A DNA stretch of 64,000 nucleotides from Oxalobacter sp. (GCA_003605115.1 QZKY01000015.1:248001-312000), one strand, 5' to 3'; positions 28,240-36,719 are shown, counted from the first letter of the stretch. Program-made: numbers and translations. Notes: generated by a model from the sequence alone, not told the origin.

Positions 28240-28827
28240 ATGTTCAACATGGCAATCTATATCATCATTGCTGTCATCGCTGCAATTTTCATCTGGGGGA
28301 TTGCAGCGTATAACCGCCTGATTTCGCTCAAAGGCCAGACGGCAAACGCATTCAAGCAAATCGATGTGCAGCTTAAACGGCGACATGATTTGATCCCTAA
28401 CCTGCTCAATGCTGTGAAAGGCGCGATGCAGTTTGAAAGGGAGACGCTTGAAGCCGTTGTGTCAGCGCGTAATACTGCCGTGAGCGCGATGGCCGGTGCA
28501 TCGCCCGAGCATGTGGCGAAAGCGGCAGCAGCAGAAGGCGTCTTGAGTGCAGCTTTGGGTCGCTTGATGGCGGTGGTAGAAGCCTATCCCGATTTGAAAG
28601 CCACCAACAACATTGCACAATTGCAGGAAGAACTTTCTTCCACCGAAAACCGCGTTGCCTTCGCGCGTCAGGCCTACAACGATACCGCGACGCTGTATAA
28701 CGTCACTCAGTGTCAGTTCCCGACCAATCTGGTGGCCGGTATGGCAGCAGCCAAGGAAGTGGAGTTGTGGGAAATTGCCGATGAGACCGAACGCGCTGTT
28801 CCCAAAGTCGATTTGTCGATGAAGTAG
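28240..28827 (+). CDS. lemA: LemA family protein
   Basis: A 195-residue protein with one N-terminal membrane helix and the LemA helical bundle (YNRLISLKGQTANAFKQIDVQLKRRHDLIPNLL, FARQAYNDTATLYNV, FPTNLVAG). LemA proteins are commonly paired with HtpX-like M48 proteases, as here. The function is not firmly established. The start has GGAGG upstream. Confidence 0.94.
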   Translation: MFNMAIYIIIAVIAAIFIWGIAAYNRLISLKGQTANAFKQIDVQLKRRHDLIPNLLNAVKGAMQFERETLEAVVSARNTAVSAMAGASPEHVAKAAAAEGVLSAALGRLMAVVEAYPDLKATNNIAQLQEELSSTENRVAFARQAYNDTATLYNVTQCQFPTNLVAGMAAAKEVELWEIADETERAVPKVDLSMK

Positions 28828-28843
28828 TACGAGCCGGAATCTT

Positions 28844-29896
28844 GTGGCGACCCTTCTCGATCTCCAGCAAAAAAATCGCAGAAAGACAAATATTATTGTC
28901 ATCTGTTTTGTGCTTTTCTTTCTCTGGTTAGGCGTGGGGCTTGACCTTGCGTTGTACTATCTGAAAGGCACGCGCGCAGACGCACGCTACCAGCGCAGCC
29001 ACGCACAGCCAACGGCAACTTACGCTTCCCCTCCGACACAGCGCAAACCGTTTTACCCCCTCTTTGGCGGGCTCATTGGTTTGGTGGGCGCAGGCGTTGC
29101 GTGGTGGAGCGTGTCGAACGCTTCGGGAACGATTCTTCGCACGATGATGGCCAAACCTGCGCGTCGCGAAAACAGTCCGGCCGAACAGGTGCTGATCAAT
29201 ATCGTGGAAGAAATGAGCATTGCTTCCGGCATGCCGCCTCCCAGTGTTTGGGTTATCCCGGACACTGATCCCAACGCCCTCGCGACCGGCATGAAGGACG
29301 GGGATTATCACATTGCCGTAACGCAGGGACTATTGCATAGTTTGAATCGCGATGAATTGCAAGCCGTTGTCGCACATGAAATCGCGCATCTCAAAAACAG
29401 CGACACACGATTGATGACAACCATGACCGTACTGGTTGGCATGGCCGCACTCATCTCGGAATTCGTTGCGCGGGTGCGTTTCTTTAGAGTGAGTGGCGGT
29501 AGCAGCAGCGATCGAAACAGCAGCGATACGCGAATCGGCGCCATCATTTTGGTCTTGTGGTTGCTGACAGCCCTGTTGGCACCCGTGGTAACGCGCCTGA
29601 TGACAATGATGGTGAGCCGTGAACGCGAATATCTGGCTGATGCATCCGCTGCGCAATTCACGCGCAATCCTGAGGCGTTAGCACGTGCGCTGGAAAAAAT
29701 CGGCTATGCCGCAGCCCCCACGAAACTGGTCAAGCCTGCGAGCGCGCATCTGTGCATTGCGTCGCCGGAAGCAGCCGATCTGGAACCGGATGAAAGCTGG
29801 TTTGCCACGCATCCACCCATCCGTAAACGCATTGATCGTCTTCGCTCCCTGGCAGGCGCAAGCGCTTTTCAAAACACGATACCCATGCGGTACTAG
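28844..29896 (+). CDS. M48-family membrane metalloprotease (HtpX-like)
   Basis: A 350-residue zinc protease with membrane helices at about 15-36 and 70-90 and a central pair after the active site. The zinc motif HEIAHLKNSD and the glutamate ligand region EREYLADASAAQFTRNPEALARAL are intact. The start is probably GTG 28844. It forms a two-gene unit with lemA and may act in membrane protein quality control. Confidence 0.9.
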   Translation: MATLLDLQQKNRRKTNIIVICFVLFFLWLGVGLDLALYYLKGTRADARYQRSHAQPTATYASPPTQRKPFYPLFGGLIGLVGAGVAWWSVSNASGTILRTMMAKPARRENSPAEQVLINIVEEMSIASGMPPPSVWVIPDTDPNALATGMKDGDYHIAVTQGLLHSLNRDELQAVVAHEIAHLKNSDTRLMTTMTVLVGMAALISEFVARVRFFRVSGGSSSDRNSSDTRIGAIILVLWLLTALLAPVVTRLMTMMVSREREYLADASAAQFTRNPEALARALEKIGYAAAPTKLVKPASAHLCIASPEAADLEPDESWFATHPPIRKRIDRLRSLAGASAFQNTIPMRY

Positions 29897-29989
29897 CGTA
29901 TTTGGGGCGGCCTGTCGCCGCATTCTTCAGGCAAAATTGTCCGCGTCGTTTGACAACCCCCTGTGGCACACATATAATCCCGCTTCTGT

Positions 29990-30065
29990 TCCCTGATAGC
30001 TCAGTTGGTAGAGCGACGGACTGTTAATCCGCAGGTCCCTGGTTCGAGCCCAGGTCGGGGAGCCA
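29990..30065 (+). tRNA. tRNA-Asn (GTT)
   Basis: A 76-base tRNA with the encoded CCA. The acceptor stem TCCCTGA/TCGGGGA pairs with one wobble. The anticodon loop CTGTTAA carries GTT, and the T arm is CCTGG-TTCGAGC-CCAGG. Its 3' 45 bases (30021-30065) recur at 55576-55620, so it is the integration site and its 3' end was most likely supplied by the inserted element. Confidence 0.98.
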
Positions 30066-30080
30066 CAGATTACTCGTTGA

Positions 30081-30117
30081 AAACAAAGGCCTTCTTCGGA
30101 AGGCCTTTGTTTTTTTT
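30081..30117 (+). terminator. Terminator downstream of tRNA-Asn
   Basis: A perfect 14-bp stem (AAACAAAGGCCTTC) with a TTCG loop is followed by a run of T. It lies 15 bases after the tRNA and just inside the island. Confidence 0.9.
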
Positions 30118-30133
30118 ATGCCTTTTTGTCAGC

Positions 30134-30161
30134 TTTGATAGCGCAAGTGATAGCGCAAACC
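30134..30161 (+). repeat. Left-end arm-type repeat of the island
   Basis: TTTGATAGCGCAAGTGATAG continues with CGCAAACC. It contains two half-sites of GATAGCGC about 12 bases apart. A near-identical block lies at 55436-55464, inside the right end. Position and pairing suggest integrase or excisionase arm-binding sites. Confidence 0.6.
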
Positions 30162-30257
30162 TGGCGGCGATCGTTGCAAAAACGTAACGCACGCATTCGC
30201 ATAGGTTCGCAACCTTTCGCTCGCACTGCATAGAAATCGCGTTTGTGCGCCACAAAC

Positions 30258-30279
30258 ATATAAACGCGATGTCTATACG
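30258..30279 (+). promoter_or_regulatory. Promoter-like element upstream of the integrase leader
   Basis: ATATAAA, eight bases, then CTATACG. The same layout with the same 8-base gap precedes two other island genes (33171 and, on the minus strand, 36451), and looser versions occur elsewhere. The CTATAC part probably overlaps a -10 element. Confidence 0.45.
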
Positions 30280-30307
30280 TCGTCCACTCAACTTTTAGTG
30301 AGACGAT

Positions 30308-30424
30308 ATGAAAAAAGCTTTTCCACCATCCCCGCTGCCGCATGCCGTCGGCTTCGTAAGCCTGTTTTCCAGCCTCCTGCGCGCCCGCGCGGGCAGCACC
30401 TCGCAGGAGGTGCGCCATGGCTAA
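30308..30424 (+). CDS. Candidate leader peptide overlapping the integrase start
   Basis: A 38-codon frame (MKKAFPPSPLPHAVGF...) starts at ATG 30308 and stops at TAA 30422-30424. The integrase ATG is at 30417, so the two overlap by eight bases. The frame runs through a strong hairpin that covers the integrase Shine-Dalgarno. Its translation would open that hairpin, the layout expected for translational coupling. Its own ribosome site is weak. It may be a non-conserved coincidence. Confidence 0.45.
   Translation: MKKAFPPSPLPHAVGFVSLFSSLLRARAGSTSQEVRHG
30373..30410 (+). promoter_or_regulatory. Hairpin sequestering the integrase Shine-Dalgarno
   Basis: CCTCCTGCG (30373-30381) pairs perfectly with CGCAGGAGG (30402-30410). 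The latter contains AGGAGG, six bases before the integrase ATG. A GCCCGCGCGGGC palindrome lies in the loop. In the folded mRNA the integrase ribosome site would be hidden. Confidence 0.65.
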
Positions 30425-31727
30425 GAAAATGCCCCAACCCTTTGAATATCGCGGCGGCTGGCGTGCCACCGTCACGCTCGCCAACGGCAAGCGTCCGGTT
30501 TGTGATTTTGCTGCCGGCGAGTACAACCTGGCGCTGCGCTGGATAGCCGACCAGCTCGCCAATGCCGATTCGGCTCTTGCACCGGAACTCGGCGGGCCAA
30601 CCCGGGCAACGCTTGCCGATGCATTGGAGCTTTATGCCAATTTATACACCCGGAAAAAAGGCGGCGCCGTCGCGGAGCTCAGCCGTATCAGCCATTATTT
30701 GGAGGGAGCCGGCAAGCAGCCCATCAAACTGGCTGTCAGTGCCGATGGCAAGCGCGAAATCGTGAGTTTTACACGCAAGCAGGGGCCGAGCGCTTGGCAG
30801 CAGCATACCGACTCGCGGCGCGAGGCGCGCAGCGAAACATACGCCTACATCGCCGTCCTTGCCCAGAAAAAGTGCAGCGCGATATCGACTGCGGATATTC
30901 GACGCATGATGGCCGCGATGGAAGGCGAGGGCTTATCGCCTAGCACCATCCAGAAGGAGGTCGCCTTGCTCAAGCATATGTTCAACATGGCTGCAGCGGA
31001 ATGGAATTGGCTCGGCTTCAAGAACCCCTGCCTTGGCATCAAGCTTGGCAAGTCTGAGCGCCGGTTCGTCTTTTTGACGACCGAACAGCGCGACGCTTTG
31101 TGGAAGGCACTGGAGGAGTGTGATAGCCCCTATTACTGGCCCATGGTGCAGCTCGCCTTTGAAACAACTCTGCGCATCGGCAGCTTGCTCCAGATGACCT
31201 GGGACAAGGTCGACCTGGAGGGGCGTATCGCCGTGGTGCCGAGCAAGACGGGAACACAGCAGGTGGCTTTTTCCAGACGAGCCGTCGAGATTTTGAAGGG
31301 GCTGCCACGAGACGAATCCGGAAGGGTCTTTCCGATGACCTATAATGCGGCTGATTGCGCTTGGGACGGGGTGCGCAAGAAGGCGGGATTGCCGACGCTC
31401 CAGTTCAAGGATTTGCGGCACGTGGCGGCCACTGACTATGTGCGGCGGGGTATGGGAGCGCATCAGCTCAAAAGCATTCTCGGGCATACGACGCTCGCGA
31501 CGTCCGAGTATTACGTCAACCTGGTTCATGGCGATTTGCTCGAAGCGATGGACCGCACCGAAGCGCTTGCGCCACAAATGCCATTGCCTCCCGCCCAATC
31601 TGGCACGGCGGCTCAGACGATGAATGAGCGTCGAGCCAGGCGACTTCAGAAGTCAGTCGATGCGCCGCCTCAAGACGCGACAGGGGCCAATGTCATTTCT
31701 TTGAGCAACAGGCGGCGCCTGGCTTAA
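30417..31727 (+). CDS. Tyrosine recombinase (island integrase)
   Basis: A 436-residue phage-type integrase. The N-terminal ~100 residues should bind arm sites. SAM-like core-binding follows (about 110-200), then the catalytic domain. The catalytic domain has the first Arg in TTLRIGSLLQMTW, the HxxR region in FKDLRHVAATDYVRRG, His in LGHTTLATSEYY and the nucleophile Tyr in that last motif. It starts at ATG 30417 behind AGGAGG. It lies next to the intact tRNA-Asn and is the likely agent of insertion there. Confidence 0.95.
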   Translation: MAKKMPQPFEYRGGWRATVTLANGKRPVCDFAAGEYNLALRWIADQLANADSALAPELGGPTRATLADALELYANLYTRKKGGAVAELSRISHYLEGAGKQPIKLAVSADGKREIVSFTRKQGPSAWQQHTDSRREARSETYAYIAVLAQKKCSAISTADIRRMMAAMEGEGLSPSTIQKEVALLKHMFNMAAAEWNWLGFKNPCLGIKLGKSERRFVFLTTEQRDALWKALEECDSPYYWPMVQLAFETTLRIGSLLQMTWDKVDLEGRIAVVPSKTGTQQVAFSRRAVEILKGLPRDESGRVFPMTYNAADCAWDGVRKKAGLPTLQFKDLRHVAATDYVRRGMGAHQLKSILGHTTLATSEYYVNLVHGDLLEAMDRTEALAPQMPLPPAQSGTAAQTMNERRARRLQKSVDAPPQDATGANVISLSNRRRLA

Positions 31728-31744
31728 GCGGCCAAGGCCTGGAA

Positions 31745-31772
31745 GCCGGCAGTGATCTGCCGGCGTTTTTTT
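31745..31772 (+). terminator. Terminator of the integrase gene
   Basis: An 8-bp perfect stem GCCGGCAG/CTGCCGGC with a TGAT loop, then a T7 run, 17 bases after the integrase stop. Confidence 0.9.
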
Positions 31773-31806
31773 GCGTCTGGCGTTATCAGGCCATCTCGCA
31801 AGCATC

Positions 31807-31844
31807 AAAAAAAAGACCCACCGAGTAAATTTTTCTGGTGGGCC
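31807..31844 (-). terminator. Terminator of the AlpA-like gene
   Basis: On the minus strand GGCCCACC pairs with GGTGGGTC (one wobble), followed by eight T. It faces the integrase terminator. Confidence 0.85.
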
Positions 31845-31866
31845 TTTGGCATTGGACGCTATCAGC

Positions 31867-32091
31867 TTATTGCACACGCTTGCGTCTTGGCATGCGCCAG
31901 TTCAGCTGCGCAGCCATTAACTCTGACAGCCAGTTGTCGACAGCTTGTTCTGCCCAAACGGCACGTTTACCCAGGCGGAAACTCGGTGGGAATTGACCGT
32001 CTTTGACGAGTTTTTCGAGATAACGTTCGGTCACCCCAAGGCGAGCGGCCACATCGTTTTTGAGTAGCATTTTGCATGGTTCGGTATTCAT
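31867..32091 (-). CDS. AlpA-family helix-turn-helix regulator
   Basis: A 74-residue protein with a MerR/AlpA-type helix-turn-helix (LLKNDVAARLGVTERYLEKLVKDGQFPPSFRLGKRAVWAEQAVDNWL). In P4-like and ICE islands, AlpA proteins activate integrase or excision genes. ATG 32091 has AAGGA seven bases upstream and is preferred to 32106. It lies convergent with the integrase. It is a candidate activator of the repeated promoter motif in this island, which is untested. Confidence 0.88.
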   Translation of the reverse strand: MNTEPCKMLLKNDVAARLGVTERYLEKLVKDGQFPPSFRLGKRAVWAEQAVDNWLSELMAAQLNWRMPRRKRVQ

Positions 32092-32247
32092 TTTGATTCC
32101 TTTCATTGTCTTGCGTATCTTCTATAGGGAATGGTTTTATTCCCGTGCTTGCCCTGCGATCACGATCAGATTGCAGGGCAGTGGCATTGTTTTAATCAGG
32201 CAATCGTCGCCTTGCAGTTCAGCATGGCGCTAACAAATTAGCCTGCC

Positions 32248-32973
32248 TCAATTACTCTCATCTAGACAGAATGTGTCTGCATAGTAGATTCGGTTATGAG
32301 TCGAATCATCCCAAACACCAGTTTTCCATGGTGTAGGAGACCCCGCATTCTTCGCACGAATGGCAGCGTAAGTGAGTTCCGTATCGTCCCAAATTCGGTA
32401 AGGGCGGTAGTTGATTCCGCTGGAGGCTGTCGCCGCTTGCATACTCATAACATCAACTGCATCCATCCAGAAGCCAGCAGACACAATCTGATTTCCGGCA
32501 ATGAACACCATATGCACAAAAGAGTCGGTTTTTCCTTGAAAACCGCATCCAGAATTCATCGCTTTGCACATAGCAGATTCCGGAACCTGAAGCTTCCCAA
32601 ATTTGCCGCCAATCAGATTTATGGACCACTCGCACACTGTCTCGCTCTGCAACAAATCTATGCTGTGGATATTACATATATGAGGCTTTTGAACAGCTAA
32701 GGCTTCGAGATATGGAGTCAATTCATCTGGCAACAACAGCACAAGCGCCTTCCCACTTGCATGCAACTCGTCACATCCTCCAAGCAAACTTTTATATCCG
32801 ACCACACCCACTGGCAAATTAGGATTAACCCTAATGCCGGATAATTCTCGGAGAAGTTTGTCAAATGTGGGCCAGTTTTCTGAAACATTGGTTAACGACA
32901 TTTCAGTTGAACGCACATCTGGAAATGGCAAAAATTTAATGTTGGCGTCAGTTGTGAATACGGTTTTTGTCAT
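32248..32973 (-). CDS. Unknown island protein
   Basis: Not recognised. The 241-residue cytosolic-looking protein has no membrane segment or signal peptide. It contains several Cys and Trp (for example KAMNSGCGFQGKTDSF and RIWDDTELTYAAIRAKNAG), and its central part looks like a mixed alpha/beta fold. The start has AGGAAATCC before it. A promoter-like element on the minus strand at 33117-33144 probably drives it. Codon use is less GC-rich than the flanking chromosome. Confidence 0.65.
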   Translation of the reverse strand: MTKTVFTTDANIKFLPFPDVRSTEMSLTNVSENWPTFDKLLRELSGIRVNPNLPVGVVGYKSLLGGCDELHASGKALVLLLPDELTPYLEALAVQKPHICNIHSIDLLQSETVCEWSINLIGGKFGKLQVPESAMCKAMNSGCGFQGKTDSFVHMVFIAGNQIVSAGFWMDAVDVMSMQAATASSGINYRPYRIWDDTELTYAAIRAKNAGSPTPWKTGVWDDSTHNRIYYADTFCLDESN

Positions 32974-33116
32974 GATGGATTTCCTGAATCAATAATCTAA
33001 GAAAATGGCTTGCCGTGTTTTAAGGCATGCTCATCCGTGGTCACCAATTTAGGAAAAGATTCGCCCCGATCATTTTGTTCGGGGCATCTTTTTCTTGATA
33101 ACTTAGTGACTTCCTC

Positions 33117-33193
33117 TGTATAGGAACCGCTTATTTATATTTCGCCTGAAAAGTGATAGCACCTTCATATATATAAATAGGGTGGCTATACAT
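33117..33193. promoter_or_regulatory. Divergent promoter-like pair
   Basis: On the plus strand ATATAAA, 8 bases and CTATACA lie at 33171-33192, facing the HTH/primase genes. On the minus strand ATATAAA, 10 bases and CTATACA lie at 33140-33117, facing the unknown gene 32248-32973. The two copies point away from each other. Confidence 0.45.
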
Positions 33194-33287
33194 GCCGGTT
33201 GGTGGAAAAACGATCCACCAGCTGGCGGTACACGGAAGAGCCGGTTTCGTGCTTCTGCCAAGATTCAACCGGCAGGGGTCTCAAAAC

Positions 33288-33482
33288 ATGCAGCATTTGC
33301 TGACAATCAATGAGGTTGCCGCGTTACTTGGGCGATGCCCTGAAACAATCAAGAAAGATTTGCGCCGGAACCCACGTGCTGTGCCTCCTCGTGTACTCAT
33401 TCCGGGCACAAGACTTTTGCGCTGGCGCGAAGAAGATATAAAAGTTTGGCTCGCCAAACTTTCTGAGGCAACTCATGGCTAA
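33288..33482 (+). CDS. Small helix-turn-helix protein before the primase
   Basis: A 64-residue protein with an excisionase-like helix-turn-helix (LLTINEVAALLGRCPETIKKDLRRNPRAVPPRVLIPGTRLLRWREEDIKVWL). ATG 33288 has AGGGG nine bases upstream. The longer frame from 33192 lacks a site. Its end overlaps the primase start by eight bases. It probably controls replication or excision of the island. Confidence 0.8.
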   Translation: MQHLLTINEVAALLGRCPETIKKDLRRNPRAVPPRVLIPGTRLLRWREEDIKVWLAKLSEATHG

Positions 33483-34758
33483 GCCCACGAGACCAACATT
33501 CAAACCCCATCTTTATGCCAGTCATATGGTCATGGCTGGCGATATCGCATCCGACAAATCGCTCCTGTATCGTTGGATCGGCACCCATTGGGCGCCGGTC
33601 GACGAAGAGGACGTGGAGCGTGACGCCTATAACTGGATTCTTAGCCAAGACGTCAATTGGGCGAGTGCAGAGAATGCGGCAAAAGCGTATCGTGCCACGC
33701 GGTTATTCGCCCCATTGCTGCCGATGCTGACGAAAGAAGTGGTCATCCCAACCCAAAATGGTTATGTCCATTTCGACGGAGGTAGCCTGGTTTTGCGACC
33801 ACATGATAAGTCGCTTGGACTAACGCACGTCCTTGAATGCAGTTACGCTCCAGAGAAACCGCCACCGGAACGGTTTATGAGATTTCTTGAACAGGTATTG
33901 CCGGATGAGGCAGTGCGAAATCGCGTGCAGGAGTACATAGGATATACACTGCTTGCAGATTCTCGTTATCAAATGGCGCAATTCTGGCTTGGGGATGGGG
34001 CTAATGGCAAGGGTGTGCTCGCGAATATTGTCCAGGCACTGCACGGACGGATTGCGGCCATTGCGTTGGACCAGTTGGCTGGCTTTCATCTTTCTGTGCT
34101 GGTTGGGGCAAGTCTGGTCTACGTCGACGAGGTGCCTCGCAAGCCGATTGACGAGCAGCGCTTGAAATCGATGATAGCCGGCGAGCGCATCGCGGTTGAC
34201 CGCAAATATCGTGACCCGATAAGCATTCACGTCAGAGGAAAATGGCTGGTGCTTGGCAACCATTTGCCGGCCATTACTGACCACAGCACCGGCTTCTGGC
34301 GGCGCTGGGATATCGTGCCTTTCTCTGTCACGATACCGGAACGCGGACGAGACCCTTTGCTGGCAAAGACAATCATTGAAACCGAGCTGTCAGGGGTATT
34401 GAGCTGGGCATTGGAAGGTTTGGTGCGATTGCAATCCCGCGGTGGGTTCGACCCAGTCATCCCTGCAGCAATGGCTGCTGTGTTGCACGAAGCCAAGGCC
34501 GACACCAACTCAGTTGTGGCATGGGCCGAGGATTGCGGCATCGCTATCCAAGTGCCTTGTACAACGCGGAAGGATGCGGTTTTCGAGCACTACCGGCAAT
34601 GGTGCAGCGCTAACGCCATGCGGGAAGTAAGTTCCGTTCAATTCTGGAAGCGACTGCGTGAACACGTTAAAGGTATAGATGAAAGCCGACCGCGTCTAGG
34701 CGGTACGCCAACACGGGTTTGTAATGTGACGCTTCCATCGGTTATTCATAAAATCTAA
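33475..34758 (+). CDS. D5-type primase-helicase (SF3 ATPase)
   Basis: A 427-residue protein of the phage/plasmid D5 family. It has an N-terminal D5_N-like region (about 40-150) and an SF3 helicase core. The core has Walker A GDGANGKG (about 175-182), Walker B LVYVDEVP, sensor motif LVLGNHLPAI and an arginine-finger region FWRRWDIVPF. The C-terminal ~80 residues resemble the winged-helix end of primases. These proteins unwind origins of satellites and mobile plasmids. The protein is short and seems to lack a separate prim-pol domain. Confidence 0.88.
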   Translation: MAKPTRPTFKPHLYASHMVMAGDIASDKSLLYRWIGTHWAPVDEEDVERDAYNWILSQDVNWASAENAAKAYRATRLFAPLLPMLTKEVVIPTQNGYVHFDGGSLVLRPHDKSLGLTHVLECSYAPEKPPPERFMRFLEQVLPDEAVRNRVQEYIGYTLLADSRYQMAQFWLGDGANGKGVLANIVQALHGRIAAIALDQLAGFHLSVLVGASLVYVDEVPRKPIDEQRLKSMIAGERIAVDRKYRDPISIHVRGKWLVLGNHLPAITDHSTGFWRRWDIVPFSVTIPERGRDPLLAKTIIETELSGVLSWALEGLVRLQSRGGFDPVIPAAMAAVLHEAKADTNSVVAWAEDCGIAIQVPCTTRKDAVFEHYRQWCSANAMREVSSVQFWKRLREHVKGIDESRPRLGGTPTRVCNVTLPSVIHKI

Positions 34759-34769
34759 GTGTGCCGTGT

Positions 34770-34813
34770 GAGCCGGGTAAATTGCACAAAACAATTGTGC
34801 AGTTTCCCGGCTC
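34770..34813 (+). terminator. Hairpin terminator after the primase gene
   Basis: GAGCCGGG pairs with CCCGGCTC, with an inner TTGCACAA/TTGTGCA stem. The sequence after it is TTATATATCTT. It lies 11 bases after the primase stop. Confidence 0.75.
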
Positions 34814-34953
34814 TTATATATCTTCCTTTTTCTTCATGCGAAAGTTTCCGCGATTGACTTGGTACACCCGGTACATTACAGAAGAATCGCGTTTTTCAGA
34901 GAGTCAGCGCCCGATCCGGATTCAGAGTCTACCGAGAGCAACCCCGGCACATG

Positions 34954-34990
34954 AAGGCATTCCTCGATCAAAATGATCGAGGAATGCCTT
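34954..34990. repeat. Perfect 17-bp inverted repeat
   Basis: AAGGCATTCCTCGATCA (34954-34970), AAA, then its exact complement to 34990. A smaller GCGTGC-TT-CGCACGC hairpin follows at 35016-35029. It could be a bidirectional terminator, or part of an origin given the adjacent primase-helicase. Confidence 0.6.
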
Positions 34991-35096
34991 AGTCCTCGCT
35001 CAGTCAAACATAGGCGTGCTTCGCACGCTTTCTACCAAGGAGGTTGCTATACGTGGTGAGGCTCTTCTTTATAGGGCCGTTACGAGGACAAAGCAT

Positions 35097-35729
35097 ATGC
35101 AATCTGAAAAATTATTAGACATTCCGGTCGTTGGCCGACTCATGTCTCCTGATGAAGTTCGACATGTCACTCAAGGCCGTACAGATATTCCGGAGGACCT
35201 AAAAGACAACTGGTATCTTTGCGGAGACATCCCGCTTAAGGTTTGGGATAAATACACAGCCGCACTGAAACATGACGGGGTTGATGTCGGTTTTCGACTC
35301 AGTGGTTTCGCTTCTTCGCTTGGAGCAGCTTACGCGACTTTTACCGTTCAAATTGGGCAAAGCCAGGTTCGTTTCCTGGTTCCGCTCAAAGGAAAACGAA
35401 TAATTCAGTTTCTGGGTGAGGCAGCTTACTCAGGGGTGATGCTAATGCTGGCTAAGGACAATAGGAAAGACTGTTTCATCAGGCGGTTTTCGGTGGACCC
35501 GACGCACCTGTTGCCGCTGCTTGGCCTTTGTCGTAGCAGCAAAAATTTGAACAAGCAAGACACTATGTACGACTTGGTGCAAACCACCAAGCTAATGCGT
35601 GGAGTCGGTGTTGTGCCAAGTACTTTCCCTGAAGAAGAGGTGCAAGACGTTAATCTCATCGTGATTTTGCCGCAGGGCGAGGATGTGATTGAAAACGTTG
35701 GCAAGGGGGTGTCATGCACGCTAAATTAA
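35097..35729 (+). CDS. Unknown island protein, distant paralogue of 41625-42359
   Basis: Not recognised. It has 210 residues from ATG 35097, with GAGG upstream. Across ~180 residues it shares a spaced pattern with the product of 41625-42359. Both have LM.P near the start, P..L..W then P...W, a Q.R...P strand pair near the middle, and a closing VILP or LILP after P..F. The shared pattern suggests one island protein family with two members. No enzyme motif is visible. A CTATACG element lies about 45 bases before the start. Confidence 0.65.
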   Translation: MQSEKLLDIPVVGRLMSPDEVRHVTQGRTDIPEDLKDNWYLCGDIPLKVWDKYTAALKHDGVDVGFRLSGFASSLGAAYATFTVQIGQSQVRFLVPLKGKRIIQFLGEAAYSGVMLMLAKDNRKDCFIRRFSVDPTHLLPLLGLCRSSKNLNKQDTMYDLVQTTKLMRGVGVVPSTFPEEEVQDVNLIVILPQGEDVIENVGKGVSCTLN

Positions 35730-35743
35730 CAAAAGGAAACCGC

Positions 35744-35965
35744 ATGTTCTTGGTAAGTGACGCTAAAACAGGACAGCACCGATTTTTTGTCGAAGCAAAA
35801 AATGAGTTGCAAGCACTCACGCGGTCATGGAGTGTTGCGCAATTCACCAATATGCCAGAAGAGGTTTTGCTGACTTTCGAGGAGTCCAAAGAGTCGCTGC
35901 CGCTGCCACACTTCATGGAGGGCTACTTTTCCATATTAAAGGAAATTGGCAGCGAGGAAAATTGA
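35744..35965 (+). CDS. Small unknown protein
   Basis: Not recognised. A 73-residue acidic protein (MFLVSDAKTGQHRFFVEAKNE...). ATG 35744 has AAAGGA upstream. An earlier in-frame ATG at 35714 overlaps the previous gene. It is probably co-transcribed with 35097-35729. Confidence 0.55.
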   Translation: MFLVSDAKTGQHRFFVEAKNELQALTRSWSVAQFTNMPEEVLLTFEESKESLPLPHFMEGYFSILKEIGSEEN

Positions 35966-35977
35966 ATCATTCAACCG

Positions 35978-36003
35978 AAACCCGCCTAAGCGGGTTTCTT
36001 CTT
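35978..36003. terminator. Bidirectional terminator
   Basis: AAACCCGC-CTAA-GCGGGTTT followed by CTTCTT on the plus strand. It sits between two convergent genes and overlaps the stop codon of the minus-strand one. Confidence 0.75.
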
Positions 36004-36390
36004 GGGTGATCGATTTCGGGTACGACCGACTCCTGCATCGACCATCGCAGCCAGCACCTCAGTCCATGCCTCTCGGGATGAGTTGGCCAAGGCAGCAAGT
36101 TCCGGCGTCTTGCGCTGGACGCGGTACCACGAGGCGACTTTTTCAAGCATCTCGGGCATTTCTTTGGCAAAGCGCTGGCTGGCTTCACGAAACAGGTGTT
36201 TCTGGTTAGCGCGTAGCCAGCCATCGAGATAGGCTTGCTCCTCATTGGTTAATTTTGCGTAAAGTTCATCGGGTACAGTCGTGGCATTGAGCGGTACGGT
36301 ACCCAGCAGCACGCTGCGTCCCCGCTTGATGCTTGGGTCGTAGACGGTACGGATGAGGCTGACGGTGTTTTTTCTGATTCGCATTTGCAT
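35986..36390 (-). CDS. Small basic island protein, unknown
   Basis: A 134-residue protein beginning MQMRIRKNTVSLIRTVYDPSIKRGRSVLLGTVPL. From memory, this N-terminal pattern recurs in conserved hypothetical proteins of mobile islands, but I cannot name a family. The C terminus is Lys/Arg-rich. ATG 36390 has AAGGAG six bases upstream, which decides against 36420. A promoter-like ATATAAA-8-CTATACG element lies upstream at 36451-36430. Confidence 0.65.
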   Translation of the reverse strand: MQMRIRKNTVSLIRTVYDPSIKRGRSVLLGTVPLNATTVPDELYAKLTNEEQAYLDGWLRANQKHLFREASQRFAKEMPEMLEKVASWYRVQRKTPELAALANSSREAWTEVLAAMVDAGVGRTRNRSPKKKPA

Positions 36391-36719
36391 ATAAAGCTCC
36401 TTGGGGCAGTAGACGGACATTCGTCTGTCCGTATAGCGCGCCTGTTTATATGTATGCGATCGTAGGCAATCCGCATGTTTGGCAATTGCCTCCTTGGATG
36501 TTGCTGAGATTCAATTGCAGAAGATGTTTCTAGGGATATTTTGCATACTAATTCAGCAATTTAAGGATTGTTTGGATAACATGCAAATTTTTTGTGTTAA
36601 AATACATGTGTATATATACAGTGCCATATATAGTTTAAAAAGTGGCTAACTCTCTATATATAGTTTTTTTACTTGTTTTTTATTAATCTTGTTGCAATTC
36701 TTCTAGGAAGGGGAAAGCA
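36391..36719. promoter_or_regulatory. AT-rich divergent control region
   Basis: No gene. The left part holds the minus-strand promoter-like element (36451-36430). The right part (36590-36690) is very AT-rich, with two TATATAGTTT direct repeats and an alternating TGTATATATACA palindrome ahead of the strong AGGAAGGGG ribosome site of the next gene. It could bind a regulator or melt as an origin. Confidence 0.5.
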
